From positions 186,001-250,000 of the forward strand of contig NZ_CP053443.1 of the NCBI RefSeq assembly GCF_000769405.2: a stretch of DNA of 64,000 nucleotides. The letters run 5' to 3'. Each line of letters opens with the position of its first letter. The first letter of the stretch is position 1. The notes under the pieces were generated by a model. It made no database searches, was not told the origin of the DNA, and was given only the letters and a program-made list of their open reading frames with translations. Made by a program: the position numbers and the translations under genes. Origin of the DNA: Rhizobium brockwellii (lineage in GTDB: Bacteria; Pseudomonadota; Alphaproteobacteria; Rhizobiales; Rhizobiaceae). This document shows positions 43,379 to 53,011 of this stretch, one piece after another.

Positions 43379-44293
43379 ATGACTCAAACACCTCAGGACC
43401 AGCTCAGCCGTATTAAGGCCGAAATCGCCGACAGCTTCGATGAAGAGCTGGAAATGCAGATGGAGGAAGACCGGCTGGACGATCTGGTTGCCGAAGGAAT
43501 GTCGGAACCGGCGGAGCAGACGATCGAGCGAAAGATCTACTTCAGGGAGCTTTTCCGGCTGCAGCATGAACTGGTGCGGTTGCAGGATTGGGTCCAGCAT
43601 AAGAAGCTGAAGGTGGTGGTGCTGTTCGAAGGGCGGGATTCGGCCGGCAAGGGTGGCGCGATCAAGCGCGTGACCCAGCGGCTCAATCCGCGCGTTTGCC
43701 GGACGGTCGCGCTGCCCGCGCCCACCGAGCGGGAACGTCATCAATGGTATTTCCAGCGTTATGTCCCGCATCTTCCGACCGCCGGCGAAATGGTGCTCTT
43801 TGACCGAAGCTGGTACAATCGCGCCGGCGTCGAGCGCGTCATGGGGTTCTGCACCGAGGAAGAACTCGAGGAGTTCTTCCGCTCGGTGCCTGAATTCGAG
43901 CGGATGCTCGTCCGCTCCGGTATCGTGCTGATCAAGTACTGGTTTTCGATCACCGACGAGGAGCAGGAATTCCGCTTCAAGATGCGTATCCACGATCCGC
44001 TGAAGCAATGGAAGCTCTCACCGATGGATATGGAAAGCCGTGTCCATTGGGAGGAATACACCAAAGCCAAGGAAGAGATGCTGGCGCGGACGCACACGGA
44101 GGACGCACCCTGGTGGGTGGTACAGGCCGTGGACAAGAAACGGGCGCGGTTGAACTGCATTGCCCATCTTCTCGAACAGATCCCTTATGAGGATGTTCCG
44201 AAACTGGAGATCCAGTTGCCGGATCGCATCCGTCATGCCGATTACAACAGGTCGCCGGTTCCGCCTGAAATGCTCGTGCCGGAGCGCTATTGA
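43379..44293 (+). CDS. ppk2: Polyphosphate kinase 2 (PPK2)
   Basis: 304 residues behind AAGGAAAAGGCC. Walker A GRDSAGKGG (about 85-93) and Walker B-like FDRSWYNRAGVERVMGF identify a PPK2 with a lid module rich in Arg (TERERHQWYFQRYVPHLP). PPK2 enzymes use polyphosphate to phosphorylate nucleotides, chiefly GDP or ADP in the single-domain class. It has its own upstream space (147 bp) and a downstream terminator, so it is likely monocistronic. Confidence 0.93.
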   Translation: MTQTPQDQLSRIKAEIADSFDEELEMQMEEDRLDDLVAEGMSEPAEQTIERKIYFRELFRLQHELVRLQDWVQHKKLKVVVLFEGRDSAGKGGAIKRVTQRLNPRVCRTVALPAPTERERHQWYFQRYVPHLPTAGEMVLFDRSWYNRAGVERVMGFCTEEELEEFFRSVPEFERMLVRSGIVLIKYWFSITDEEQEFRFKMRIHDPLKQWKLSPMDMESRVHWEEYTKAKEEMLARTHTEDAPWWVVQAVDKKRARLNCIAHLLEQIPYEDVPKLEIQLPDRIRHADYNRSPVPPEMLVPERY

Positions 44294-44319
44294 CAGCATA
44301 GCCGCAACGGCGGGTTGCT

Positions 44320-44351
44320 ACGCTACGCCACGGAAGAGCGTGGCGTAGCGT
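44320..44351. terminator. Bidirectional terminator between ppk2 and aldo/keto reductase
   Basis: A perfect 13-bp stem (44320-44332 with 44339-44351, loop GAAGAG) lies midway between the convergent stops. T-runs are minimal; placement and strength support termination for both transcripts. Confidence 0.65.
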
Positions 44352-44368
44352 TGGATCGTCGGAGACCT

Positions 44369-45244
44369 TCAGGCGGCGACATCAGCCATGCGGTTCAATT
44401 CCGAGACGGCCTCATCCGGCAGCGCGAGCCCGGCGGCGGCGAGGTTCTCCCTGAGATGGCCGACGGACGAAGTGCCGGGAATCAGCAGGATGTTTTCCGC
44501 GCGACGCAGCAGCCAGGCGAGTGCCACCTGCATCGGCGTGGCATTGAGGCGTGTGGCGACATCGGACAGGGTGGACGACTGCAGCGGGCTGAACCCGCCG
44601 AGCGGGAAGAATGGTACATAGGCAATGCCGTCGCGCGCGAGATCGTCGATCAGGGCATCGTCGGCCCGATGCGCGAGATTGTACTGGTTCTGCACGCAGA
44701 TGATCTCGGTGATCCCACGCCCTTCGGTGATCTGCTTGGATGTGACGTTGCTCAGCCCGACGTGACGCACCAGGCCTTGCCGCTGAAGATCGGCGAGCAC
44801 TGTCAGCGGCGCTTCGATCGACCCTTCGGCCGGACCATGCACGTCGAACATGATCCTGAGATTGACGACATCAAGCACATCGAGGCCGAGATTGCGGAGA
44901 TTGTCGTGCACTGCCGCGGTCAGTTCTTCACGCGAGAAGGCCGGCATCCACGATCCATCCGCGCCGCGCCGGGCGCCGATCTTGGTGACGATGACGAGAT
45001 CGTCGCGATAGGGATGCAGCGCTTCGCGGATGATCTGGTTGGTGACGTGCGGGCCATAGAGGTCGCTGGTGTCGATATGGTTTACGCCGCTCGTGACCGC
45101 CTCTCGCAGCACGGCCAAGGCTGCGCCATGATCTTTGGGCGGGCCAAACACGCCAGGCCCGGCAAGCTGCATGGCGCCATAGCCGAGCCGCTTCACGCTG
45201 CGGCCGCCGAGGTTGAATGTGCCGGACTGATCGGTAGTGGACAT
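44369..45244 (-). CDS. Aldo/keto reductase
   Basis: 291 residues behind AAAGGAATTAAGTC. The catalytic Asp and Tyr are in HIDTSDLYGPH, the Lys in IVTKIG, and GLSNVTSKQITEG plus NAT-type NADPH-binding segments complete the barrel. The sequence resembles the pyridoxal reductase/YdbC group, but the substrate is not certain. Divergent from a LysR gene (45352) by 107 bp, which probably controls it. Confidence 0.88.
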   Translation of the reverse strand: MSTTDQSGTFNLGGRSVKRLGYGAMQLAGPGVFGPPKDHGAALAVLREAVTSGVNHIDTSDLYGPHVTNQIIREALHPYRDDLVIVTKIGARRGADGSWMPAFSREELTAAVHDNLRNLGLDVLDVVNLRIMFDVHGPAEGSIEAPLTVLADLQRQGLVRHVGLSNVTSKQITEGRGITEIICVQNQYNLAHRADDALIDDLARDGIAYVPFFPLGGFSPLQSSTLSDVATRLNATPMQVALAWLLRRAENILLIPGTSSVGHLRENLAAAGLALPDEAVSELNRMADVAA

Positions 45245-45351
45245 GACTTAATTCCTTTCAAGAGATGACGCCAAGATAGGCCCAAGATAAGCATTGTCGG
45301 CACGCGTGAAAATTGGCTACAATCCGCACGGGCTGTGCGGAGTGGCGAACA

Positions 45352-46263
45352 GTGAAAGCGGATCTGGGTGATCTCAATGCCTTCGTTGCCGTGGCCCGTG
45401 CCGGGGGTTTTCGTGAAGGGGCGCGCGTCAGCGGCAGCAGCGCCTCCTTCCTCAGCGAAGCGGTGCGTCGCCTGGAGGGCCAACTCGGCGTCAGGCTGCT
45501 CAACCGGACGACCCGCAGTGTTGTCCCGACCGAAGCGGGCAAGGGCTTGCTGGAGCGGCTCGGCCCTGCTTTGAGCGAGGTGGAGTCTGCCCTCGACGTC
45601 GTCAACGGATTTCGCGACAGGCCGGCCGGTGCGTTGCGCCTCAATGTGCCGGTCAGCGCGGCGCGGCTGGTGCTGCCTGCCATCGTTCCACCATTCCTCG
45701 CCGTCTATCCCGATATTCGGCTGGAGGTGGTGACCGACGAGAGCTTTGTCGACGTGATCGCGGCCGGCTGCGACGCCGGCATCCGCTATGACGAGCGGTT
45801 GGAGCAGGATATGATCGCAATACCGATCGGCCCACGCGTCCAGCGCTTTGCCATCGCCGCCTCCCCCGGCTACCTGGATCGCCGTGGCCGGCCGCAACAC
45901 CCGAGCCAGTTGCTTGGCCATGCCTGCATATTGGGCCGCTTCGATAGTGGTGCGATGACGGCGCCGTGGGAATTCGAGCGTGATGGCGAGATCGTGCGGG
46001 TCGATCCGACGGGGCCGCTGATCGTGCGGGTCGGCGGAGCGACTGACCTGGCCGTCGATGCAGCGATATCGGGAACAGGGATCGTCTGCCTCTTCGAGGA
46101 CTGGCTGCGCCCGCATTTTGACAGCGGCGCGCTCGAGCCCATCCTCGAACCGTGGTGGCAGCGATTCTCCGGGCCATTCCTCTATTATCCCGGACGTCGG
46201 CTGGTGCCGGCGCCGCTCCGGGCATTCATCGATTTCGTCAAGGCATCAGCCAATCAGGCTTGA
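45352..46263 (+). CDS. LysR-family transcriptional regulator
   Basis: 303 residues from a GTG at 45352 preceded by GGAGTGGCGAACA; a TTG at 45313 would add 13 residues. DLNAFVAVARAGGFREGARVSGSSASFLSEAVRRLEGQLGVRLLNRTTRSVVPTEAG is the DNA-binding domain; a substrate domain follows. The form resembles the subgroup that pairs divergently with oxidoreductases. Likely regulator of the aldo/keto reductase. Confidence 0.9.
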   Translation: MKADLGDLNAFVAVARAGGFREGARVSGSSASFLSEAVRRLEGQLGVRLLNRTTRSVVPTEAGKGLLERLGPALSEVESALDVVNGFRDRPAGALRLNVPVSAARLVLPAIVPPFLAVYPDIRLEVVTDESFVDVIAAGCDAGIRYDERLEQDMIAIPIGPRVQRFAIAASPGYLDRRGRPQHPSQLLGHACILGRFDSGAMTAPWEFERDGEIVRVDPTGPLIVRVGGATDLAVDAAISGTGIVCLFEDWLRPHFDSGALEPILEPWWQRFSGPFLYYPGRRLVPAPLRAFIDFVKASANQA

Positions 46264-46342
46264 TGTTTGTCGGCCAGAGACATGCCTCCCGATCGGGGCC
46301 GCCTTTCGTTTCAGCCAAAAGAGAAGGATTCAGCGAGATAGC

Positions 46343-47548
46343 TTATGGGTCCGATGTCGCCGCCATCAATTCCTTGTAGAGCGGATCATTGGTCCGCTTT
46401 ATCTCCATAAGGATCGCAGCGACATTGACGGCAAAATTTCCGGGTTCCATGCGCATCGGGCCGACGCCGAGATGATGTAGGCCGATGATGCGTCCGTCAC
46501 TGGCAAAGACAGGCCCACCCGAGCTGCCATTTTCCGTCGTGCAGTTGTGCGTGAACTCCGTGATCGATGCCGCATCTTCCGGGCCTGTCCAGGTCGCCAC
46601 GTTCGGGTTGAGAACGGAGCAGCCGCGGGTCACCGACTTCGCTACGCAGGCCGGGTGATGCAAGACCGTGACGCTCTCGCCGGCGGTGAGTGGCTCCTCG
46701 TTCAGCTTTGGTAGTAACAGCGGCCTCGACAGCGCCGGTCCATCCGCCAGCGGGGTTAGCCGGATAATCGCTACATCGAGATCCTCGCTCGAGAATTCCA
46801 CCTTCTGGCAGGCATATTCCCGGCCCTCGTCGTCGCTATCCCAGGACATGTCGACGATGGCGGAATGGCAGATGCCGCCCTGCCAGAAGGATGCCGCGAG
46901 CGTGCTGTCCGCCCCGCCGCAGTGCCAGTTGGTCATGAAGAGGTCCGAGGTCAGCCTGGTGCCGCTGCAGCACCAGTTGGCAAGCTTGCCGTCGATTCCC
47001 GGCCCCGAGCCGATCAGCATCCCGAGATCATCGGCCAGCGTCTGCATGGCGACCTTCTCGTTGGTATTGGGAAAGCTTAGGCCGGCCAGCAGCTCGTTCG
47101 TGTTGCCCGGCATCGGCGAGTAGAAGGGGCTCGCCACCTGCGACGGCATGTAGAGTCCGTCGACCACCTCTGCCCGCACATTGGCCGACTGCGTCGACAG
47201 TTGCACGGCCGGCAATTTCGAATTCAGGCGCCGCGTCCAGCAGCCGGCGTCTGTTTCGCAGGCGGAGGCTTTCTGGTCGAATGCTGAGAGGACCTGGCCG
47301 GTCGAGGCGCGAATGACGATGGACCAGTCTTCATTCCCGGGATTGGTGACCTTGATCCTCAGCCGATAGTAGCGAGGCTCATCTTGCGAAGGCGCTCCGG
47401 TGATCTCGACCCGCTTGCGCGTCTTGCTCAGCACTGCGTCGATCGGCTTGAAAGCGATGCCGAATTTGGTGCCACGCGCTTCCTGAGCTGCGGCAGGGCA
47501 GGCGAGCGTGGCGACGAGGGCAATAGTAGCCGGGATTTTCATGACCAT
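46343..47548 (-). CDS. Secreted trypsin-like (S1) serine protease
   Basis: 401 residues from the ATG at 47546-47548, which overlaps the previous stop by ATGA (a second ATG two codons on is possible). Signal peptide KIPATIALVATLACPAAA is followed by an N-terminal region (about 20-175) with no recognised domain. The catalytic domain shows CCSGTRLTSDLFMTNWHCG (His 209), DLDVAIIRL (Asp 258) and NGSSGGPVF (Ser 343). Several Cys pairs suggest disulfides in the periplasm or outside. It is co-transcribed with a subtilisin-like protease and a di-heme cytochrome; how they cooperate is unknown. Confidence 0.87.
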   Translation of the reverse strand: MVMKIPATIALVATLACPAAAQEARGTKFGIAFKPIDAVLSKTRKRVEITGAPSQDEPRYYRLRIKVTNPGNEDWSIVIRASTGQVLSAFDQKASACETDAGCWTRRLNSKLPAVQLSTQSANVRAEVVDGLYMPSQVASPFYSPMPGNTNELLAGLSFPNTNEKVAMQTLADDLGMLIGSGPGIDGKLANWCCSGTRLTSDLFMTNWHCGGADSTLAASFWQGGICHSAIVDMSWDSDDEGREYACQKVEFSSEDLDVAIIRLTPLADGPALSRPLLLPKLNEEPLTAGESVTVLHHPACVAKSVTRGCSVLNPNVATWTGPEDAASITEFTHNCTTENGSSGGPVFASDGRIIGLHHLGVGPMRMEPGNFAVNVAAILMEIKRTNDPLYKELMAATSDP

Positions 47549-49728
47549 CACTCGCAAAGAGGAGCAGCCGAACAATCGCCGCTGTTTGCATAGGTCTTGG
47601 ACAGGAAGAGATCCGTGAGCCGCGGGATGTTGACGGCGCATTCGGCTGACGACGAATCGTAGCGGACGACTGCAATGGGCTTGTCGGGTTCAAGCACCGT
47701 GGCGGGCAGCTCGCGCCTGACTTGGTGCTTGCTGTAGACCGGATCGGTTTCGATCAGGCTGACCCGCTGCTGGACCAGCCCCACGCCTTCCACGTTGGAG
47801 ATGCGCCTCGTCGGGAGCAGATTGAGAGGGTCGCGCGTATCGTCGTCGAGCTTCAGCCTGTCACTGCACCATTTGACGAACGCGACGGCGCGCACAGGGC
47901 TTTCTTTCAGCTTCAACCAATCCTTGCGGGGATCGAGCATCGACACTTCAGGATCGATGACGCCACCGGCGACATGCTCGTTGGCGGTCTCTTCTGCGAT
48001 CGGCCGCGACGCGAGAATAATGCGTTCCTTGAGCTGATAGGGTTGGGCATTGTAGCTCGACGGATAGCAACTCGCCATTTTCGCCGCGAGTCCCGCGGCG
48101 AAAGCAGCGGAGGCGGAGGTTCCGCCCATCGTCTCGCCGACTTTGTGGTTCGAAAGATATGTCGGGATTTCGCCGCCGCCGGGAGCCATGACCCCGACGA
48201 AGGACTTGTTGTCCAGACCGCGGTTCGATTCCTTCCAGAGCTTGGCCGTATCGCCGTCGCAGTTCTCGCAGGCGGCCACGACCAGCACCTTGTCGTAATC
48301 GCCGAGATTTTGCGGCGGCATCGGGGTCTCCCAATGGATCTCCCGGCCTTCATCGCCATCGATGGCCTGGCCGGCCGACACGACCAGGAGCATCGGGCTC
48401 TGCAAGATCTCCCGTGCAAGGCCCTCCCTGACGCGCACCTGGTCGTTGACAAGCAGGTCGAGCCATTTCCCATCCGGAGTGCGCCGCCAGATCTCCTTGG
48501 CAAGCAGGGTCTCCGCCGCTGTCGCCTGATTGGTGTCAGGATGGGGTGTGTATGGGGCGAATTCGCTTGCGAAGAGATAGACTTGTGGTTTGACCGGAGT
48601 CATGGCCTCGCGAATGAAGACTTTCAGCTTGTTGTTGGTAACCAACCTCTGGTCCCAGACAAAGGACCTGATCATGGCCCTGGGTTCGACCCCCAGAAAG
48701 CCGTAGCCATTGGCATTGGAAGCGACGATGGTGGATAGAAGCGTTCCGTGATCGGTGCTTTTCGTGAAGGCAGAGGTCTGGCAACTCGTCGCCGGCTGAG
48801 GCGTGGCAGCGTGTGCGCCTGGAAAGGACGCTGCAAGATCCGAATTGGGATCGATCGCCTGGTCCATGATCACCACTTCCGGCCTGGGCGGGTCCTGGCC
48901 CTCGCAGGCAACGGCCGCCTTGGTCTCGTAGAGCCAGCCCGCGAGATCAGAAAACGACCCTTCGGCATTCGGAGCGTTCTGGTCCACGCACCACTTCTTG
49001 TAATGGTCGAGGGCGCTGTAGCGCGTGGCGGAATGTGCTGTCTTGTCGAAGCCGCTGGTGCTTTCCACGTCGACCGATAGGTTGCGGTTGACCAGCATCT
49101 GGGAGAGATATTGCGCTTCGATGATGCGGTCGCTGGAGCCGCTGATGGTGAACTGCCAGGCAATGCGTTTGAACGTCAGTTGATCGAGCTGGGGCAGCGA
49201 CATGTCGCCCTTGTCACTTCTCGCCAGAAGGTCTGTTTCCTTGCGGACGATCGAGTTCTGCCAACTTGGGTTCTTCTCGATCTGCTCGAGGCGCTGTGCT
49301 TCCATTTTCTGTTCGAGATTATAGACGCGGGAGATTTCCGTCTCCGTCAGCTTGATCTCCGGCAACACGACCCCCTGCACCGGGTTGACGGCATCCGGAT
49401 TGATTGTCACGCCGTTCTTTTCGTTCAGTGCGCGAATGGCGGCTATAACCTCGCCCGTGCAATAGGCCTTTCCCAACCCAAGCTGGGAATCGAGTATGGG
49501 GCAGAGGCTCGATGTCTTGGCAGGCATGTACTTATGCACCGGCAACAGCTGGCTCTTGCCTGAAAAGGCGTTAATGACGGCTGCCATGTCGCGATCGACA
49601 CCACCGCCTGAAAACTCGATGAAAACATTGGCCGCCGGCAAATCCTCCGCAAAGGAGGGAGTGGAGGCGGAGGCAGTCAACAAGGCCGACAGCAGGCAAG
49701 CATGCGAAACGGCGAAAAGATTGGCCAT
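47548..49728 (-). CDS. Secreted subtilisin-like (S8) serine protease with large N-terminal region
   Basis: 726 residues from the ATG at 49726-49728, which has AGGAGGAG upstream. A signal peptide (ending SASTPSFA) precedes about 250 residues without a recognised domain. Catalytic residues are Asp 289 (VVIMDQAID), His 327 (STDHGTLL) and Ser 538 (GGTSASAAFAAG). At the oxyanion position the usual AAGN block reads VVSAGQ (Gln 454), an unusual change. The tail (about 580-726) has paired cysteines and no known domain. Its stop overlaps the S1 protease start, so both are made together. Substrate unknown. Confidence 0.85.
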   Translation of the reverse strand: MANLFAVSHACLLSALLTASASTPSFAEDLPAANVFIEFSGGGVDRDMAAVINAFSGKSQLLPVHKYMPAKTSSLCPILDSQLGLGKAYCTGEVIAAIRALNEKNGVTINPDAVNPVQGVVLPEIKLTETEISRVYNLEQKMEAQRLEQIEKNPSWQNSIVRKETDLLARSDKGDMSLPQLDQLTFKRIAWQFTISGSSDRIIEAQYLSQMLVNRNLSVDVESTSGFDKTAHSATRYSALDHYKKWCVDQNAPNAEGSFSDLAGWLYETKAAVACEGQDPPRPEVVIMDQAIDPNSDLAASFPGAHAATPQPATSCQTSAFTKSTDHGTLLSTIVASNANGYGFLGVEPRAMIRSFVWDQRLVTNNKLKVFIREAMTPVKPQVYLFASEFAPYTPHPDTNQATAAETLLAKEIWRRTPDGKWLDLLVNDQVRVREGLAREILQSPMLLVVSAGQAIDGDEGREIHWETPMPPQNLGDYDKVLVVAACENCDGDTAKLWKESNRGLDNKSFVGVMAPGGGEIPTYLSNHKVGETMGGTSASAAFAAGLAAKMASCYPSSYNAQPYQLKERIILASRPIAEETANEHVAGGVIDPEVSMLDPRKDWLKLKESPVRAVAFVKWCSDRLKLDDDTRDPLNLLPTRRISNVEGVGLVQQRVSLIETDPVYSKHQVRRELPATVLEPDKPIAVVRYDSSSAECAVNIPRLTDLFLSKTYANSGDCSAAPLCE

Positions 49729-49794
49729 GATCTCCTCCTGCTGCTGTCGTAACAAGTCCGAACCGGCGCCTATACAAGGGGGCGGGCGCGACCC

Positions 49795-51723
49795 TCATAG
49801 TGTCTTGAGATACTCCACCAGCTCCATCCGCTGCTCGTCTGAAAGCTGTCCCGTTCCATATTCGTGGCCGGAATTGTAATTGCCGGGGATTGGCTCCTGG
49901 CTTCCTTCCTTGCGAACGCGGAAGACGAAATTATCCTCCCCTTCAACGACGGTCGAGATAAAGCCGACGTGAACGGGGTCGAATGTCCGCGAGCCGACGG
50001 AGAAGACTTCCGGGCGCGTTGGACCAGTGACCTCGGCCGTGGTGTCTGACGTTGAAACGTTGCGAACCTTGGCAGGCAGAAGCAAGTCGTAAAGCGTCGG
50101 CACCGAGCCGTTGTGCAGATAGGGCGCGGTCGCCCAGATGCCGTTAAGCGGACGAGCCTTGTAGGCGAGGATGTCGTGGTCGTTCGTCAGACATTGCCTG
50201 GCCTGATCCTTCTTGAAGGAATCGGTCACGCCGGGCAGGTATTCGACCTGGCCGGATGCCTCGAAGCTGTTGCCGCGCGCCGCTTCGGTCGGTGATACAT
50301 CTTCGAAAATGCCGCTCGCCAGTTCGTCGAAATTGCCGACCACCGTACCAACGGTGGTATTGATGAGCAGATTGCGGGTGAATTCGATGTCGCGGATCTT
50401 GTCGCCAGTGAAGGCAAAGATCTTCTGCCCCGTCTGGTTGCCAGACTTCGACTTGTGCAGAAACGTGTTGCAGGCGAGGAAGATATCCGTCTGCTGCCTG
50501 GCGATCGGGTCCATCGTTTCCTGCGCCGGGGATTGAAGGTCATCCCATGCGAGCGGCTTGTGACAGCTTTCACACTTGAAGCGCTCGAAATGCTCGCGGC
50601 CGCGCGCCGCCTGCTCCCAGTCGATCGCCGGTAGCATGTTCTCAGGCCAGCGCGGGGACTTGAGTTTTGCAAGCTGGCGCTCGAGGCCGATCATTGCCTT
50701 AACACGCACGCTGGAGTCGTAGCCTCGCCAGGCCTTGCTTCGGTCGGTCTCGACATGCGCAAAAACGCCGATCACTTCGGACGTGTTGCGCACGAGTGCG
50801 CCGATATCGGTCTCGTTGCCCAGAATGTTGATTTTGAGAATGTTGTTGGCGATACCATTCCACTGGATCTTGCCCTGTTGGGAGGTGTTCCAAATGAACG
50901 GATAGCTCGCTGGCGCATCGGCATGAACGGTATCCGGGTGGACCTGTTTTGTCAGAAGCGCCACCTTGTTCAGGATGTGTCCCTGGGCATCGAGCCGTCC
51001 GCGCCCATACCGAACCGCAGCGGCGTTCTTGTCGGCAAGCGCCTGCTGCCAAGCAATCTGCTCGAGGAGCTGGGCGTCCAGTTCCGCCCTGCTTTCGACG
51101 GTCATGTCATTCGCCAGCACTTTGCGCGCGAAGCGATCGAACTTCTCGCGATCCTCCATCGTCTTTTTCAACGCGGCGAGAATGTCCTCCTCCAGCCCCT
51201 GAAAATCTGCAAGCGTGGCTGCGCCATCGATCCGGATACGCTTGTTCTGGTAGACGATCTCGTTGGTGTGGCAGGCGGAACAGTTCAGACCTATCCAAGG
51301 CTTGCGCATCGTCATTGCGTCGCAAGTCGCAGGAAAGACATCGCACATCAGATCGGCAGACCGGCTCTTGTCTTGATCGACAGCGAAGCCGACTGGCAGT
51401 CCATAAGGATTGTCCCGCGATTTTGGATTGGGAAGATAGCCCAGGCGGCTGATATTGGCGTCAGAAAGGAAAGCGTCGGTCGAGCCGGCGGTTTCGAGTG
51501 CCCGCATCCAGTCGAGCGGCAGAAGCCGGGAACCCTGGCTCACTGTGTACCACCAGCTCCGCTGCTCCCCCGACCAGCCCTGGTCGAGCGCGACCACATT
51601 ATCCGGTAGGCGGCCAGCGGCGTCAGCGTCCTGCGCGAAGGCATGTTTGAGGCCTGTCGACGGGCATAGCATGATTATCAGCAATAGAACGAAACGAGGT
51701 AAGGAAAGCCCCCATATGCTCAT
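49795..51723 (-). CDS. Secreted di-heme c-type cytochrome (RoxA/cytochrome c peroxidase-like)
   Basis: 642 residues, signal peptide at 1-30. Two heme-attachment motifs are visible: C148-SA-C151-H152 and C384-ES-C387-H388. The block NGIWATAPYLHNGSVPTLYDLLLP (about residue 540) is characteristic of the large di-heme proteins related to bacterial peroxidase and the rubber oxygenase RoxA. Its size (about 70 kDa) fits RoxA-like proteins and exceeds ordinary CcpA peroxidases (about 35 kDa). It is the first gene of a run with two proteases, 66 bp before the S8 start. An oxidative role on an extracellular or periplasmic substrate is plausible but unproven. Confidence 0.85.
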   Translation of the reverse strand: MSIWGLSLPRFVLLLIIMLCPSTGLKHAFAQDADAAGRLPDNVVALDQGWSGEQRSWWYTVSQGSRLLPLDWMRALETAGSTDAFLSDANISRLGYLPNPKSRDNPYGLPVGFAVDQDKSRSADLMCDVFPATCDAMTMRKPWIGLNCSACHTNEIVYQNKRIRIDGAATLADFQGLEEDILAALKKTMEDREKFDRFARKVLANDMTVESRAELDAQLLEQIAWQQALADKNAAAVRYGRGRLDAQGHILNKVALLTKQVHPDTVHADAPASYPFIWNTSQQGKIQWNGIANNILKINILGNETDIGALVRNTSEVIGVFAHVETDRSKAWRGYDSSVRVKAMIGLERQLAKLKSPRWPENMLPAIDWEQAARGREHFERFKCESCHKPLAWDDLQSPAQETMDPIARQQTDIFLACNTFLHKSKSGNQTGQKIFAFTGDKIRDIEFTRNLLINTTVGTVVGNFDELASGIFEDVSPTEAARGNSFEASGQVEYLPGVTDSFKKDQARQCLTNDHDILAYKARPLNGIWATAPYLHNGSVPTLYDLLLPAKVRNVSTSDTTAEVTGPTRPEVFSVGSRTFDPVHVGFISTVVEGEDNFVFRVRKEGSQEPIPGNYNSGHEYGTGQLSDEQRMELVEYLKTL

Positions 51724-51835
51724 GCATCACCCCTGTGCCCAACTCTACCAAACATACATGTGTCCGAGACGTGCAACAATACTTTTAATTGCAATATAAC
51801 TTCGTCATAGAAGGCAAGCGAATCTTATGCATCAC

Positions 51836-53011
51836 CTATTTGGGTGATGACGGCGCGCGCACGAAACTTGCACCTATATTTGTCGCAACCCGGATGAGCT
51901 GAGTCCGATTGGCGGACTGGGTCTTTTCCAGAATGGACTTGACCTGCGAATTGACGGTTTCTACCGATTTCGCCCTTCGCTCCGAAATCTGCAGGTTGGT
52001 CATTCCCTCCGCCAGCATTTCGAGTATCGATGCTTCGGCTTGTGTCAGCGAGAAGACCGAGGTCAACATTTTCCGGTCGATCGCGTAGGAGTTGCCGGTG
52101 TCCATGCTGTAGATGATATGTCCATTGAGCTTCGCTTCGCCGAACTCATTGGCGCTGGTTAGCGGTGCTACTTCAATGCAGAGCGTATGCGGCCTATTCT
52201 CGATCACCGAGATGATTGCTTCCTTTCTCGGGCGCGCGCCGAAACGGCCATGATTGTCGAGGGACCCGCGGAGCTCGGTCAATGCACCGCCCAGGCTATC
52301 GGAATGCATGACAAGCCGGCCTAAGGAATCCTTGCGGAAGACGGGGTAGCTCGCAATCTGGCGCTGAAATTCCTGATTGAGATGAACGACCCTTCCCTCC
52401 GCGTCGGTGATGCATACGCCGATGACGAGCATGTCGATGCAGTCGGCGATGGACTGGAACTTGTCGGCGAGTTGCTTGGTCGGCCGACTGACATTGAGCG
52501 CTTTGGCAATATGCGGCATCAGCAGCGCTGCCCTTTCAAAATGCTCCTTTGAGAGCGGCCCCGCGCTCGGCGAGAATTGGAGGGCGAAGCGATCAAGGTT
52601 GACCTGGTCCTTGTTGAGCAAGGCGCCCGCCCTGTAGCGTATGCCCCATTTGAGCATCTGCTTCACGTTGTGACGCGACTGCAGTTCCGTTTCCGATTCG
52701 GCAAGCACCTCATCCGAAATCAGCTGTATCTGGTCGGTCGGTCGCGATAGACGTGCGAATGTATCCTGATCGAGTAGTTCTTGATCATTATGGCTGGCGA
52801 GATAGCTGCTAACCAGCTCAGGATTGTAGTTCTCACTGTAGTATGGCGCCCGAATGTAGCGCTGATTGCCGACGCCCTCGAGTTCGAAGATAAATGCGCC
52901 GCGCGCACCGATATATCGTGATACCCGTTCAAGGACGGCCGCCCACCCGTTCGAGTTGATCATCGTGTCATAGATCGCAAGGATGAGATCATTCAGTTCT
53001 ACTGTCTTCAT
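51836..53011 (-). CDS. LuxR-type HTH regulator with sensor-like N-terminus
   Basis: 391 residues. The C-terminal LTQAEASILEMLAEGMTNLQISERRAKSVETVNSQVKSILEKTQSANRTQLIRVA is a LuxR/GerE DNA-binding domain. A central PAS-like part (about 195-240, VIGVCITDAEGRVVHLNQEFQRQI) and an N-terminal DLILAIYDTMINSNGWAAVLERVSRYIGARGAFIFEL region look sensory; no autoinducer-binding signature is recognised. It lies on the same strand just upstream of the cytochrome-protease genes (112-bp gap) and is the best candidate to control them. A decayed relative lies at 58586-59313. Confidence 0.87.
   Translation of the reverse strand: MKTVELNDLILAIYDTMINSNGWAAVLERVSRYIGARGAFIFELEGVGNQRYIRAPYYSENYNPELVSSYLASHNDQELLDQDTFARLSRPTDQIQLISDEVLAESETELQSRHNVKQMLKWGIRYRAGALLNKDQVNLDRFALQFSPSAGPLSKEHFERAALLMPHIAKALNVSRPTKQLADKFQSIADCIDMLVIGVCITDAEGRVVHLNQEFQRQIASYPVFRKDSLGRLVMHSDSLGGALTELRGSLDNHGRFGARPRKEAIISVIENRPHTLCIEVAPLTSANEFGEAKLNGHIIYSMDTGNSYAIDRKMLTSVFSLTQAEASILEMLAEGMTNLQISERRAKSVETVNSQVKSILEKTQSANRTQLIRVATNIGASFVRAPSSPK

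Noticed and set aside
42593..44008. 471-codon minus-strand frame across the GMC and PPK2 genes
   Set aside because: Crosses two clear plus-strand genes and the gap between them; no protein family resemblance.
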